Positions 1-6,448 of a DNA stretch of 6,674 bases are shown here, one piece after another (the first letter of the stretch is position 1; each line of letters opens with the position of its first letter). The translations under genes were made by a program, and so were the position numbers. The stretch is from Comamonadaceae bacterium (GTDB lineage: Bacteria > Pseudomonadota > Gammaproteobacteria > Burkholderiales > Burkholderiaceae_C). The notes below the pieces were generated by a model. The model did no database searches, was not told where the DNA came from, and saw only the letters and a list, made by a program, of their open reading frames with translations. The DNA lies in contig JAJTBK010000374.1 of the NCBI GenBank assembly GCA_021286965.1, positions 1 through 6,674 of the forward strand, given 5' to 3'.

Positions 1-605
1 AAGCCGAGCACGCCCAGCGGGTAGCTGACTTCCTTGAAGAACGGCAGCAGCAGCCCGGCCTTGGGCGGCAGGTCGAGCGAGAAGCCCGACTGCACCCAGG
101 CCAGGAACAGCTCGAACACGCGCGCGTTCGAGCTCTCCGAAATGCTGAACACCAGGTACAGCGCGGCCACGAGGCCGATCACCGACTGCCAGAAATACTT
201 CTCGCGCGAGCGCATGCCCTCGGGGTCTTTGTTGACCACCTTGCGCCAGTCGTCCACCCAGCCAATGGCGCCAAAGCCCAGGGTGACGATGAGGGTGATC
301 CAGACGAAGCGGTTGGAGAGGTCGAACCACAGCAGGGTCGAGGTGGCCATGGCGAACAAAATCAGCACCCCGCCCATGGTGGGTGTGCCGCTTTTGCTCA
401 GGTGCGTCTCCATGGCGTAGCCCCGGATGGGCTGGCCGATCTTGAGCGCGCGCATCATGGCGATGGCGCGCGGCCCCACCACCAGGCCGATGAGCAAGGC
501 CGTGAGCGCCGCCATCACCGCCCGGAAGGTGATGTACTGGAAGACGCGCAAAAAACCAAAATCAGGCGACAGGCCCTGCAGCCACTGCGCCAGCATCAAG
601 AGCAT
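1..605 (-). CDS. mraY: MraY, phospho-N-acetylmuramoyl-pentapeptide-transferase (N-terminal part, 3' end outside window)
   Basis: The first 201 codons of mraY, cut by the left edge; the frame is open to the end. MraY is an integral membrane enzyme that transfers phospho-MurNAc-pentapeptide from UDP to undecaprenyl phosphate, giving lipid I, the first membrane step of peptidoglycan synthesis. The fragment shows several hydrophobic membrane segments (about 29-44, 80-94, 101-117, 139-155), the conserved FQYITFRA (22-29), KSGTPTMGG (71-79), and the magnesium/catalytic motif GWVDDWRKV (115-123) with D118 and D119, then KYFWQS (136-141). The usual length is about 390 residues, so half is missing; later signature loops are not visible. 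The start is ATG at 605, supported by AGGAGG 4 nt upstream, and it overlaps the end of murF by 10 nt, consistent with coupled translation. Confidence 0.97.
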   Translation of the reverse strand, partial: MLLMLAQWLQGLSPDFGFLRVFQYITFRAVMAALTALLIGLVVGPRAIAMMRALKIGQPIRGYAMETHLSKSGTPTMGGVLILFAMATSTLLWFDLSNRFVWITLIVTLGFGAIGWVDDWRKVVNKDPEGMRSREKYFWQSVIGLVAALYLVFSISESSNARVFELFLAWVQSGFSLDLPPKAGLLLPFFKEVSYPLGVLG

Positions 606-1987
606 GGGGCCTCCTGCAGCGCCTGCACCACTTCTTCCATCTTCATAAAACGCGATCCTTTCACCAGCACGCTGCCCATGCCAGGCAGGGCTGCGCGCAC
701 GGCCGCAAGCAAGGCGGCCTTGTTGTCGAAATGCTGCCCGCCGGCGCCAAACGCAGCGCTGGCGTGCAGGCTCAAATCCCCCAGGGCGCACAGCCGCTCG
801 ATGCCCTGGGCGCGGGCGTAGGCCCCGGCTTCGGCGTGGAACTGCGGCCCCTGGTTGCCGACCTCGCCCATGTCGCCGAGCACCAGATAGCGCGGCGCCG
901 GCAGGGCGGCGAGCACATCGATGGCGGCGCGCACGGAGTCGGGGTTGGCGTTGTAGCTGTCGTCCACCACCGTCAGGCTTCGATCTGCCAGCCGCAATCG
1001 CAGCGCCCGCGAGCGCCCCTGCACCGGCGCAAATGCGGCCAGCCCCTGGGCAATGGCCGCCAGCGGCACGCCCGCCGCCAGCGCGCAGGCCGTCGCTGCC
1101 AGGGCGTTGCTGACGTTGTGCTGCCCGGCAATGTGCAAGCGGGTGGCAAAGCTGCCCGCCGGGGTGGCGATCTGTACCGCCCAGGCATCGCCCTCCCAGT
1201 CGGCCTGCAGGCAGCGCACGTCGGCGTCGGCAGCGCCTGCTGTGCCAAACGTCAGGCAGCGGCGCCCCGCAGCCAGGCGGCGCCACAGCGGCGTGAAGGC
1301 GTCGCCCTCGGGGAACACGGCCACGCCGCCTGCGGGCAAGGCGGCCAGGACGCTGCCGTTTTCCTCGGCCACGGCCTGCACCGTGCCCATGAATTCCAGG
1401 TGCTCGCGCTGCGCGTTGTTCACCAGCGCCACCGTGGGCTGGGCCATGGCGGCCAGGGCGGCAATCTCGCCAGGGTGGTTCATGCCCAGTTCAACCACGG
1501 CCAGGCGGTGCTGCGCCTGCAGGCGCAGCAGGGTTTGCGGCAGGCCAATGGCGTTGTTCAGGTTGCCGCGCGTGGCCAGCGCCGCATCGCCCGCGTGGGC
1601 GGTGAGGATGCTGGCGAGCATTTGCGTCACGGTGGTCTTGCCGTTGCTGCCGGTGACGGCAATCAGGGGCAGCGTGAACTGGCTGCGCCAGCCGGCGGCG
1701 AGCGCGCCGAGCGCGGCCAGGGTGTCCGGCACCTCGATGCCGGGCAGGCCGGCTGCAGCCAGGCCGCCGTGGGCCATGGCGGCAGCGGCCCCGGCAGCGC
1801 GCGCCTGGGGCAGAAAGTCGTGCGCGTCAAAACGCTCGCCCTGCAGGGCGACGAACAGGTCGCCCGCCTGCAGGCTGCGCGTGTCGGTGTGGATGCGGGC
1901 CAGGGGCAGCGCGCCGTCGCCCACCAGGCGGGCCTGCGGAATGCGCGCCTGCACCCAGGCCAAGGCTTGTTGCAGCGTCATCATCAT
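596..1987 (-). CDS. murF: MurF, UDP-MurNAc-tripeptide:D-Ala-D-Ala ligase
   Basis: A 463-residue cytoplasmic Mur ligase that joins the D-Ala-D-Ala dipeptide to UDP-MurNAc-tripeptide with ATP, making the pentapeptide precursor used by MraY. Motifs: [16 protein letters not shown] in the UDP-binding domain (33-48), ATP loop VTGSNGKTT (111-119), [12 protein letters not shown] (139-150), [12 protein letters not shown] (164-175), [12 protein letters not shown] (190-201), [11 protein letters not shown] (288-298), [15 protein letters not shown] (341-355), VLGDMGELG-like VLGDMGEVG (369-377), and C-terminal [12 protein letters not shown] (440-451). The length is typical. Three ATG codons stand in tandem at 1987, 1984 and 1981. 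The first is preferred because it lies 7 nt from GAGGG and forms an ATGA overlap with the murE stop. The 3' end overlaps mraY by 10 nt. Confidence 0.97.
   Translation of the reverse strand: MMMTLQQALAWVQARIPQARLVGDGALPLARIHTDTRSLQAGDLFVALQGERFDAHDFLPQARAAGAAAAMAHGGLAAAGLPGIEVPDTLAALGALAAGWRSQFTLPLIAVTGSNGKTTVTQMLASILTAHAGDAALATRGNLNNAIGLPQTLLRLQAQHRLAVVELGMNHPGEIAALAAMAQPTVALVNNAQREHLEFMGTVQAVAEENGSVLAALPAGGVAVFPEGDAFTPLWRRLAAGRRCLTFGTAGAADADVRCLQADWEGDAWAVQIATPAGSFATRLHIAGQHNVSNALAATACALAAGVPLAAIAQGLAAFAPVQGRSRALRLRLADRSLTVVDDSYNANPDSVRAAIDVLAALPAPRYLVLGDMGEVGNQGPQFHAEAGAYARAQGIERLCALGDLSLHASAAFGAGGQHFDNKAALLAAVRAALPGMGSVLVKGSRFMKMEEVVQALQEAPCS
610..615 (-). promoter_or_regulatory. Ribosome binding site of mraY
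   Basis: A consensus AGGAGG on the minus strand inside the last codons of murF, 4 nt before the ATG at 605. A second in-frame ATG at 596 would be 13 nt away, too far, so the first ATG is favoured although the spacing is rather tight. Confidence 0.75.
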
Positions 1988-3489
1988 GCGCCGGCCCTCG
2001 CGGCGAGCGCGGCGTGGGCCTGCGCCATGTCGGAGAACGGCAGGCGCTGGCCCTGCACTTCCTGGTAGTCCTCGTGGCCTTTGCCGGCCAGCAGCAGCAC
2101 GTCTTGCGGCCCGGCCTGGGCGATGGCGGCGGCAATGGCGGCCGCGCGGTCGGGCTCGACCTGCAGCGCCGCGCCCGCCTGCATCCCGCGCAGGATGTCG
2201 TCGATGATGGCCTGCGGCGCTTCGCCACGCGGGTTATCGCTGGTCACCAGCACGGCATCCGCGCCCTGCTGCGCGGCCGCGCCCATGAGCGGGCGTTTGC
2301 GCGCGTCGCGGTTGCCGCCGCAGCCAAACACGCACCACAGGCGCCCGCCGCGCTCTTGCGCCAGCGGGCGCAGCGCCGCCAGGGCCTGGGCCAGGGCGTC
2401 GGGGGTGTGGGCGTAGTCCACGGCGACCAGGGGCTGGCCGGGCTGGTTGATCTGCTGCATACGCCCAGGCACGGGCGAGAGCTGCGCGCACGCGGCCACG
2501 GCGGCAGCCAGCGGCACGCCCAGGCTGCGCAAGGTGGCGATCACACCCAGCAGGTTGGAGACGTTGTACTGGCCAATGAGCCGGGTTTGCAGCAGCGCCT
2601 GCTGCGCGCCTTCGACCACCGTAAAACGCAGGCCGCCCGCGCCCAGGGCAATGTCCCGGGCCTGCAGGCGCGCCGGGTGCTGCAGGCTGACACCCCACAA
2701 ATCCAGGCCACCTTGCTGCTGTGCCAGACGGGCATGGAGTTGCGCGCCCTGCGCGTCGTCGAGGTTGACCACCGCCGTGCGCAGGCCGGGCCAGGCAAAC
2801 AGCGCCTCCTTGGCCTGCCAGTAGGCGTCCATGCTGCCGTGGTAGTCGAGGTGGTCCTGCGTGAAGTTGGTAAAGAGGGCGCTGCGGATCTGGCAGCCGG
2901 CCAGGCGCTGCTCGACGATGCCAATCGACGAGGCCTCGATGGCGCAATGCCCCAGCCCCTGGTCGGCAAATTGGCGCAGCGCGCGCTGCAGGCGCACGGG
3001 GTCGGGCGTGGTCATTCCCGTGGGCGTGAGCTGCGGCGGCACACCCAGGCCCAAAGTGCCCACCAGGGCGCATCCAGCAAGCGCTTGCAGCTCTTGTTTT
3101 GATAGCAAATTCAGGGCCTCGGCAAGCCAGCAGGCGCTGCTGGTCTTGCCGTTGGTGCCGGTGACGGCGTGCAGCGCCAGCTGCGCGCTGGGCTGGCCGT
3201 ACCACTGTGCGGCCAGCACCCCGGTGGCGGCCTTGAGGCCGTCCAGGGCGGCAATCTGCGGCCCCTGCAGGTCACAGGCGTGCAGGCCGGCGCGCTCGCC
3301 GAGCACGGCGCTGGCGCCGCGCGCCAGGGCATCTGCCACGTGCAGGCGGCCATCGGTGGCCGCGCCCGGCCAGGCGATGAAGGCGTCGCCCGGGGCCACC
3401 TGGCGGCTGTCGGTTTGCAAATGACCGTTGGCACGGGCGCGCACAAAGGCCAGGGCCTGCTCGGCGGTCGATAACTGTTGCACGCTCAC
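1984..3489 (-). CDS. murE: MurE, UDP-MurNAc-L-Ala-D-Glu:meso-diaminopimelate ligase
   Basis: A 501-residue cytoplasmic Mur ligase that uses ATP to add the third stem-peptide amino acid. Motifs in order: LQTDSRQVAPGDAFIAW in the UDP-binding domain (24-40), the ATP-binding GTNGKTSS (111-118), TGMTTPDP (157-164), FTNFTQDHLDYHGSM (206-220), YWQAKEALF (223-231) whose Lys227 fits the carbamylated lysine, GQYNVSNLLG (306-315), VDYAHTPDAL (357-366), VFGCGGNRDARKRPLMG (387-403), DNPRGE (418-423) and AGKGHEDYQ (468-476). DNPR is the signature for meso-diaminopimelate rather than lysine. The usual SSH motif reads SSIG (187-190), which I recall as common in betaproteobacteria. The GTG start overlaps the ftsI stop by 4 nt and has a strong ribosome binding site. 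Residues about 127-140 come from an anomalous AT-rich stretch, listed separately; the reading frame is intact. Confidence 0.97.
   Translation of the reverse strand: MSVQQLSTAEQALAFVRARANGHLQTDSRQVAPGDAFIAWPGAATDGRLHVADALARGASAVLGERAGLHACDLQGPQIAALDGLKAATGVLAAQWYGQPSAQLALHAVTGTNGKTSSACWLAEALNLLSKQELQALAGCALVGTLGLGVPPQLTPTGMTTPDPVRLQRALRQFADQGLGHCAIEASSIGIVEQRLAGCQIRSALFTNFTQDHLDYHGSMDAYWQAKEALFAWPGLRTAVVNLDDAQGAQLHARLAQQQGGLDLWGVSLQHPARLQARDIALGAGGLRFTVVEGAQQALLQTRLIGQYNVSNLLGVIATLRSLGVPLAAAVAACAQLSPVPGRMQQINQPGQPLVAVDYAHTPDALAQALAALRPLAQERGGRLWCVFGCGGNRDARKRPLMGAAAQQGADAVLVTSDNPRGEAPQAIIDDILRGMQAGAALQVEPDRAAAIAAAIAQAGPQDVLLLAGKGHEDYQEVQGQRLPFSDMAQAHAALAARAGA
1995..1999 (-). promoter_or_regulatory. 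Ribosome binding site of murF
   Basis: GAGGG on the minus strand inside the end of murE. It lies 7 nt from the first of three tandem ATG codons, against 10 and 13 nt from the others, so it favours the start at 1987. Confidence 0.6.
3070..3111 (-). repeat. Possible captured dispersed palindromic repeat inside murE
   Basis: About 42 nt of murE (codons 127-140, NLLSKQELQALAGC) differ sharply from their surroundings. Positions 3091-3111 are about 70% A+T within a very G+C-rich gene, and next to them lies a perfect 12-nt palindrome, GCAAGCGCTTGC (3077-3088). The minus-strand order TTTGCTATCAAAA, then GAGCTG, then AGCGCTTGC resembles, from memory, a short repeat scattered through Comamonadaceae genomes, often as the arms of an AGCGCT-centred hairpin. 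The encoded residues fall between the helix after the ATP-binding loop and the next strand, where E. coli MurE, as I recall it, is about 7 residues shorter. Identity with a known repeat family is inference; no second copy is present in this window. Confidence 0.4.
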
Positions 3490-5234
3490 AGCGGCTCCTC
3501 TACCGGGTTGGCCACGATTTGCGGACGCACCGCCATATCCGGGGCCACGCCCATCATGCGCAGCGTTTGCTGCACGACTTCACTGAACACGGGGGCGGCG
3601 ACGGCGCCGCCATAAATCACGCCGTTGCTGGGCTCATCGATCATTACCGCGACGATGATGCGTGGCCGGTCGATGGGCGCCATGCCGGTGAACCAGGCGC
3701 GGTACTTGCCGGCGGCGTAGCCCTTGCCGGCCTGCTTGCGCGCGGTGCCGGACTTGCCGCCGACGGAGTAGCCCACGGTCTGCGCCTTTTGCCCGGTGCC
3801 GCCGGGGCCGGCGGCCATCTGCAGCATCTTGCGCACGGCATCGGCGGTGCTGGGCGAGAACACCGGCACGCCCACCGCCGGCTGCTCGCTCTTGAGCATG
3901 GTCGCGGGGATGACCTTGCCGTCGTTGGCAAACACGGTGTAGGAACGCGCCATCTGCACCAGGCTGGCCGACAGGCCGTAGCCATACGACATGGTGGCCT
4001 GCTCGATCGGGCGCCAGGTTTTGTACGGCCGCAGGCGCCCACCGACGGCGCCGGGAAAGCTGATCTGCGGTTTTTGCCCAAAACCAACGGCCGAGAACGT
4101 CTCCCACATCTCGCGCGCCGGCATTTGCATGGCGATCTTGGTGGTGCCGACGTTGCTCGACTTCTGGATCACGCCCTCCACGGTGAGCACGCCGTAGTTG
4201 TGCGTGTCGGAGATGGTGGAGCCGGTGATGGTCAGGCGCCCCGGCGTGGTGTCGATGATGGTCTGCGGCTTGACGCGGCCGGTCTCCAGCGCCAGGCCGA
4301 TGGTGATCGGCTTCATGGTCGAGCCGGGCTCGAAGGTGTCGGTGATGGCGCGGTTGCGCAGCTGCTCGCCCGTCAGGTTCTGGCGGTGGCCGGGGTCGTA
4401 GCTGGGGTAATTGGCCAGCGCCAGCAGCTCGCCGGTGTGCGCATCGAGCACCACCACGCTGCCGGCCTTGGCCTTGTGTTCAAGCACGGTATCGCGCAGC
4501 TTCTGGTAGGCGAAGAACTGCACCTTGGAGTCGATCGACAGCTGCAGGCTCTGGCCATCGAGCGGGGGCACCTCGTCGCCCACGCCCTCCACCACGCGCC
4601 CCATGCGGTCCTTGATGACGCGGCGCGAGCCGGGCTTGCCGGCGAGCTGCTGGTCAAAGGCCAGCTCCATGCCTTCCTGGCCGTGGTCTTCGACGTTGGT
4701 GAAACCGACCACGTGCGCCGCCGATTCGCCCTCGGGGTACTCGCGCTTGTACTCCTTGCGCAGGTAGATGCCCTTGATGCCCAGGGCCATGATCTGCTGG
4801 CCCAGATCCCAGTCGAGCTGGCGCTTGAGCCACATGAAGGTCTTGTCGTCCTCGGCCATCTTCGCCACCAGGGCCGGCAGCGACATGCCCAGCAGGCGCG
4901 CCAATTCCTTGAGCTGGGCGCGCACCGCCGGCTCGTCCTCCTCCACATCCTCGGGGATGGCCCAGATGCTGGCCGCCGGCACGCTCGATGCCAGGATCAG
5001 GCCGTTGCGGTCCAGAATTTTGCCCCGGTGCGCCGGCAGCTCCAGCGTGCGCACAAAGCGCACCGTGCCCTGGCGCTGGTAGAAGTCGTTGCTGAACACC
5101 TGCACATAGGCTGCGCGCACGCCCAGGCCCATGAAACCCAGGGCGATGGCGATCACCGCCGCACGGCTGCGCGAGACGGGGGTCTTGCTGTCGAGCAGCG
5201 GGGTGGAGGTGTAGCTGACGCCGCGCCGACTCAC
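3486..5234 (-). CDS. ftsI: FtsI / penicillin-binding protein 3, septal peptidoglycan D,D-transpeptidase
   Basis: A 582-residue class B penicillin-binding protein that cross-links peptidoglycan at the division septum with the glycosyltransferase FtsW. It has a short cytoplasmic tail and one membrane anchor (about 25-46). The non-catalytic pedestal contains ELPAHRGKILDRNGLILASS (65-84) and GFTNVEDHGQEGMEL (177-191). The transpeptidase domain begins near 225. Active-site motifs: STMK with nucleophile S305 and K308, SSN (359-361), and KSGT (494-497) as the third triad. The last is KSG rather than the KTG of E. coli. The conserved YGGAVAAPVF lies at 541-550. The start is GTG at 5234, overlapping the ftsL stop as GTGA. 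The frame is open upstream to 5639, but that stretch is a shadow of rsmH and ftsL, and starting here gives the expected FtsI N-terminus and length. The end overlaps murE by 4 nt. Confidence 0.98.
   Translation of the reverse strand: MSRRGVSYTSTPLLDSKTPVSRSRAAVIAIALGFMGLGVRAAYVQVFSNDFYQRQGTVRFVRTLELPAHRGKILDRNGLILASSVPAASIWAIPEDVEEDEPAVRAQLKELARLLGMSLPALVAKMAEDDKTFMWLKRQLDWDLGQQIMALGIKGIYLRKEYKREYPEGESAAHVVGFTNVEDHGQEGMELAFDQQLAGKPGSRRVIKDRMGRVVEGVGDEVPPLDGQSLQLSIDSKVQFFAYQKLRDTVLEHKAKAGSVVVLDAHTGELLALANYPSYDPGHRQNLTGEQLRNRAITDTFEPGSTMKPITIGLALETGRVKPQTIIDTTPGRLTITGSTISDTHNYGVLTVEGVIQKSSNVGTTKIAMQMPAREMWETFSAVGFGQKPQISFPGAVGGRLRPYKTWRPIEQATMSYGYGLSASLVQMARSYTVFANDGKVIPATMLKSEQPAVGVPVFSPSTADAVRKMLQMAAGPGGTGQKAQTVGYSVGGKSGTARKQAGKGYAAGKYRAWFTGMAPIDRPRIIVAVMIDEPSNGVIYGGAVAAPVFSEVVQQTLRMMGVAPDMAVRPQIVANPVEEPL
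3495..3501 (-). promoter_or_regulatory. Ribosome binding site of murE
   Basis: AGAGGAG on the minus strand, 5 nt before the murE GTG at 3489, lies within the last codons of ftsI (the two Glu codons of its EEPL end). It is one of the two strongest Shine-Dalgarno matches in the window and supports the GTG start. Confidence 0.8.
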
Positions 5235-5512
5235 GGTCGCCCCCCCGGAGCACTGTCGCTGACGTAGAGCGAAATGGCGGGCGTGGCGGTGCGCATCTGC
5301 AGCTTGTCGCGGGCGAGCTTTTCCACCCGCAGCGGCGTCGCCTGGGCGCGCTTTTCCACCAGCAGGCGCTGGTGCTCGGTTTCGAGCTGGCGCGACTCGG
5401 CGCGGGCGCGGTCGAGCTGGGTGTAGAGCAGGCGCGAGTCGTACTGCATCCGCACCAGATACATGGCGCTGGCCACCACGGCCAGCAGCAGCACCAGGTT
5501 CAGACGGATCAC
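5231..5512 (-). CDS. ftsL: FtsL, bitopic cell division protein
   Basis: A 93-residue protein. FtsL joins FtsB and FtsQ in the FtsQLB complex, which recruits and activates the septal synthase FtsW-FtsI. The sequence shows a very short cytoplasmic start (MIRLN), one membrane segment (about 6-20, [15 protein letters not shown]), then a periplasmic helix rich in R, E, L and Q (about 23-60) with the spacing of a coiled coil. After that comes the conserved betaproteobacterial stretch [26 protein letters not shown] (54-79). The start is GTG at 5512, overlapping the rsmH stop as GTGA. Only a weak GGGGTGG (5517-5523) lies upstream, so translation is probably coupled to rsmH. The stop overlaps the ftsI GTG by 4 nt. 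It is shorter than E. coli FtsL (121 residues), almost entirely at the cytoplasmic N-terminus. A seven-G run near its 3' end is described separately. Confidence 0.95.
   Translation of the reverse strand: MIRLNLVLLLAVVASAMYLVRMQYDSRLLYTQLDRARAESRQLETEHQRLLVEKRAQATPLRVEKLARDKLQMRTATPAISLYVSDSAPGGRP
5240..5246 (-). promoter_or_regulatory. Seven-G run: probable ftsI ribosome binding site, also a slippery heptamer
   Basis: Seven consecutive G on the minus strand, 5 nt before the ftsI GTG. A G-rich run can pair imperfectly with the anti-Shine-Dalgarno sequence and is the only candidate at the right distance. In the ftsL frame it reads G GGG GGG, which fits the X XXY YYZ pattern for -1 frameshifting, and the -1 frame is that of ftsI. 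The ribosome-binding role is the simpler reading. Confidence 0.5.
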
Positions 5513-6438
5513 ACCGCCACCCCGGTACGTTCGGCCACGCGCATGACGGCGCTGCGCGCACGCGGGTTGGCCGCCACCTCGGCGGCCGAGGGCTTGATGC
5601 GCTCCAGGGCCTTGAGGTGCATGGGCTGGGGCGGGGCAAAGGGCGCGCGCCGGTCGTACACCTCTTTGGAATGCTGGGCGATGAACTGCTTGACGATGCG
5701 GTCTTCGAGCGAGTGAAAGCTGATGACCACCAGCCGCCCGCCCGGGCGCAGCACCTTCAGGGACGCGGCGAGCGCCTGCTGCAGCTCCTCCAGTTCGGCA
5801 TTGATGAAAATCCGAAAAGCCTGGAAGGTGCGCGTGGCCGGGTTTTGGCCGGCTTCGCGGGTCTTGACGACGCCAGCCACGAGCTCGGCCAGCTCGGCAG
5901 TGCCTGTGATGGGGCCGCGCTCCTGGCGTCGCGCGACAATCGCCTTTGCAATGGGGCCAGCAAACCGCTCCTCGCCGTATTCACGTATCACCTCCGCAAT
6001 CTGCGCCATCTCGGCCTGGGCCAGCCAATCGGCCACGCTCTGGCCGCGCGTGGTGTCCATGCGCATATCGAGCGGGCCGTCGAAACGAAAACTGAAACCG
6101 CGCTCGGGCGCGTCGATCTGCGGCGAGCTGACGCCGATGTCCATCAGGATGCCGTCGGCAAAGCCCGCCGGCAGCGCGTCCAGGTGGCGAAAGCCCTCAT
6201 GGCGAATGGCAAAGCGGGCGTCGTCGATGCGCGCGGCGGCGGCAATCGCCTCGGGGTCTTTGTCAAAGGCCAGCAGGCGCGCTTCGGGCCCGAGCTGCTG
6301 CAGGATGCGGCGCGAATGCCCGCCCCGGCCAAAGGTGGCGTCAATCCACTGCCCGCCGGGCTGCGCCGGGGCGCCGCCCAGCAGGGCGTTGACGGCCTCG
6401 TCGAGCAATACCGTGACATGGTGCAAGGGCTGGTTCAT
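5509..6438 (-). CDS. rsmH: RsmH, 16S rRNA (cytosine1402-N4)-methyltransferase
   Basis: A 309-residue protein, the usual family length (about 310). RsmH (formerly MraW) uses S-adenosylmethionine to N4-methylate C1402 in the decoding centre of 16S rRNA, in the cytoplasm. Visible motifs in order: [11 protein letters not shown] at the N-terminus (6-16), the SAM-binding [10 protein letters not shown] (33-42), FDKDP (58-62), [11 protein letters not shown] (99-109), [16 protein letters not shown] (113-128), [18 protein letters not shown] (202-219), [12 protein letters not shown] (239-250) and a C-terminal [14 protein letters not shown] (291-304). The ATG at 6438 is chosen because it gives the family N-terminus and has a GAGGG 5 nt upstream. 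The frame continues open upstream, but that part is the shadow of mraZ. The stop overlaps the ftsL start by 4 nt (GTGA). No key residue appears to be missing. Confidence 0.98.
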   Translation of the reverse strand: MNQPLHHVTVLLDEAVNALLGGAPAQPGGQWIDATFGRGGHSRRILQQLGPEARLLAFDKDPEAIAAAARIDDARFAIRHEGFRHLDALPAGFADGILMDIGVSSPQIDAPERGFSFRFDGPLDMRMDTTRGQSVADWLAQAEMAQIAEVIREYGEERFAGPIAKAIVARRQERGPITGTAELAELVAGVVKTREAGQNPATRTFQAFRIFINAELEELQQALAASLKVLRPGGRLVVISFHSLEDRIVKQFIAQHSKEVYDRRAPFAPPQPMHLKALERIKPSAAEVAANPRARSAVMRVAERTGVAV

Positions 6439-6443
6439 CTTCG

Positions 6444-6448
6444 CCCTC
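6444..6448 (-). promoter_or_regulatory. Ribosome binding site of rsmH
   Basis: GAGGG on the minus strand sits 5 nt before the ATG at 6438 and overlaps the mraZ TGA stop. It fixes the rsmH start, even though the rsmH frame stays open far upstream through mraZ. Confidence 0.75.

Noticed and set aside
550..570. T-rich run near the start of mraY (minus strand) as a transcription terminator
   Set aside because: It encodes the conserved DFGFL of MraY, no convincing stem precedes it, and a terminator here would cut the cluster in two.
731..2068. Plus-strand open frames antisense to murF and murE, including 731-2068 and 2014-3102
   Set aside because: Low-complexity Ala/Arg/Gly/Gln/His compositions, no motifs, and full overlap with unmistakable minus-strand Mur ligases.
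3064..3117. GCCCTG direct repeats (3112-3117 and 3064-3069) as a target-site duplication around the murE element
   Set aside because: Removing the 48-nt unit would leave MurE about 9 residues shorter than E. coli MurE in this region and delete a core strand. A 6-nt repeat over such a distance is also likely by chance in G+C-rich DNA.
3519..5267. Plus-strand open frame of 582 codons antisense to ftsI
   Set aside because: It mirrors ftsI almost exactly. The product is rich in His, Ala, Gly, Arg and Leu without recognisable domains, as expected for the antisense of a G+C-rich gene.
5235..5639. Upstream N-terminal extension of ftsI (start at 5639)
   Set aside because: The extension reads through the end of rsmH and all of ftsL in another frame and gives Arg/Pro/Ala-rich sequence. 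The GTG at 5234 gives the normal FtsI length and N-terminus.
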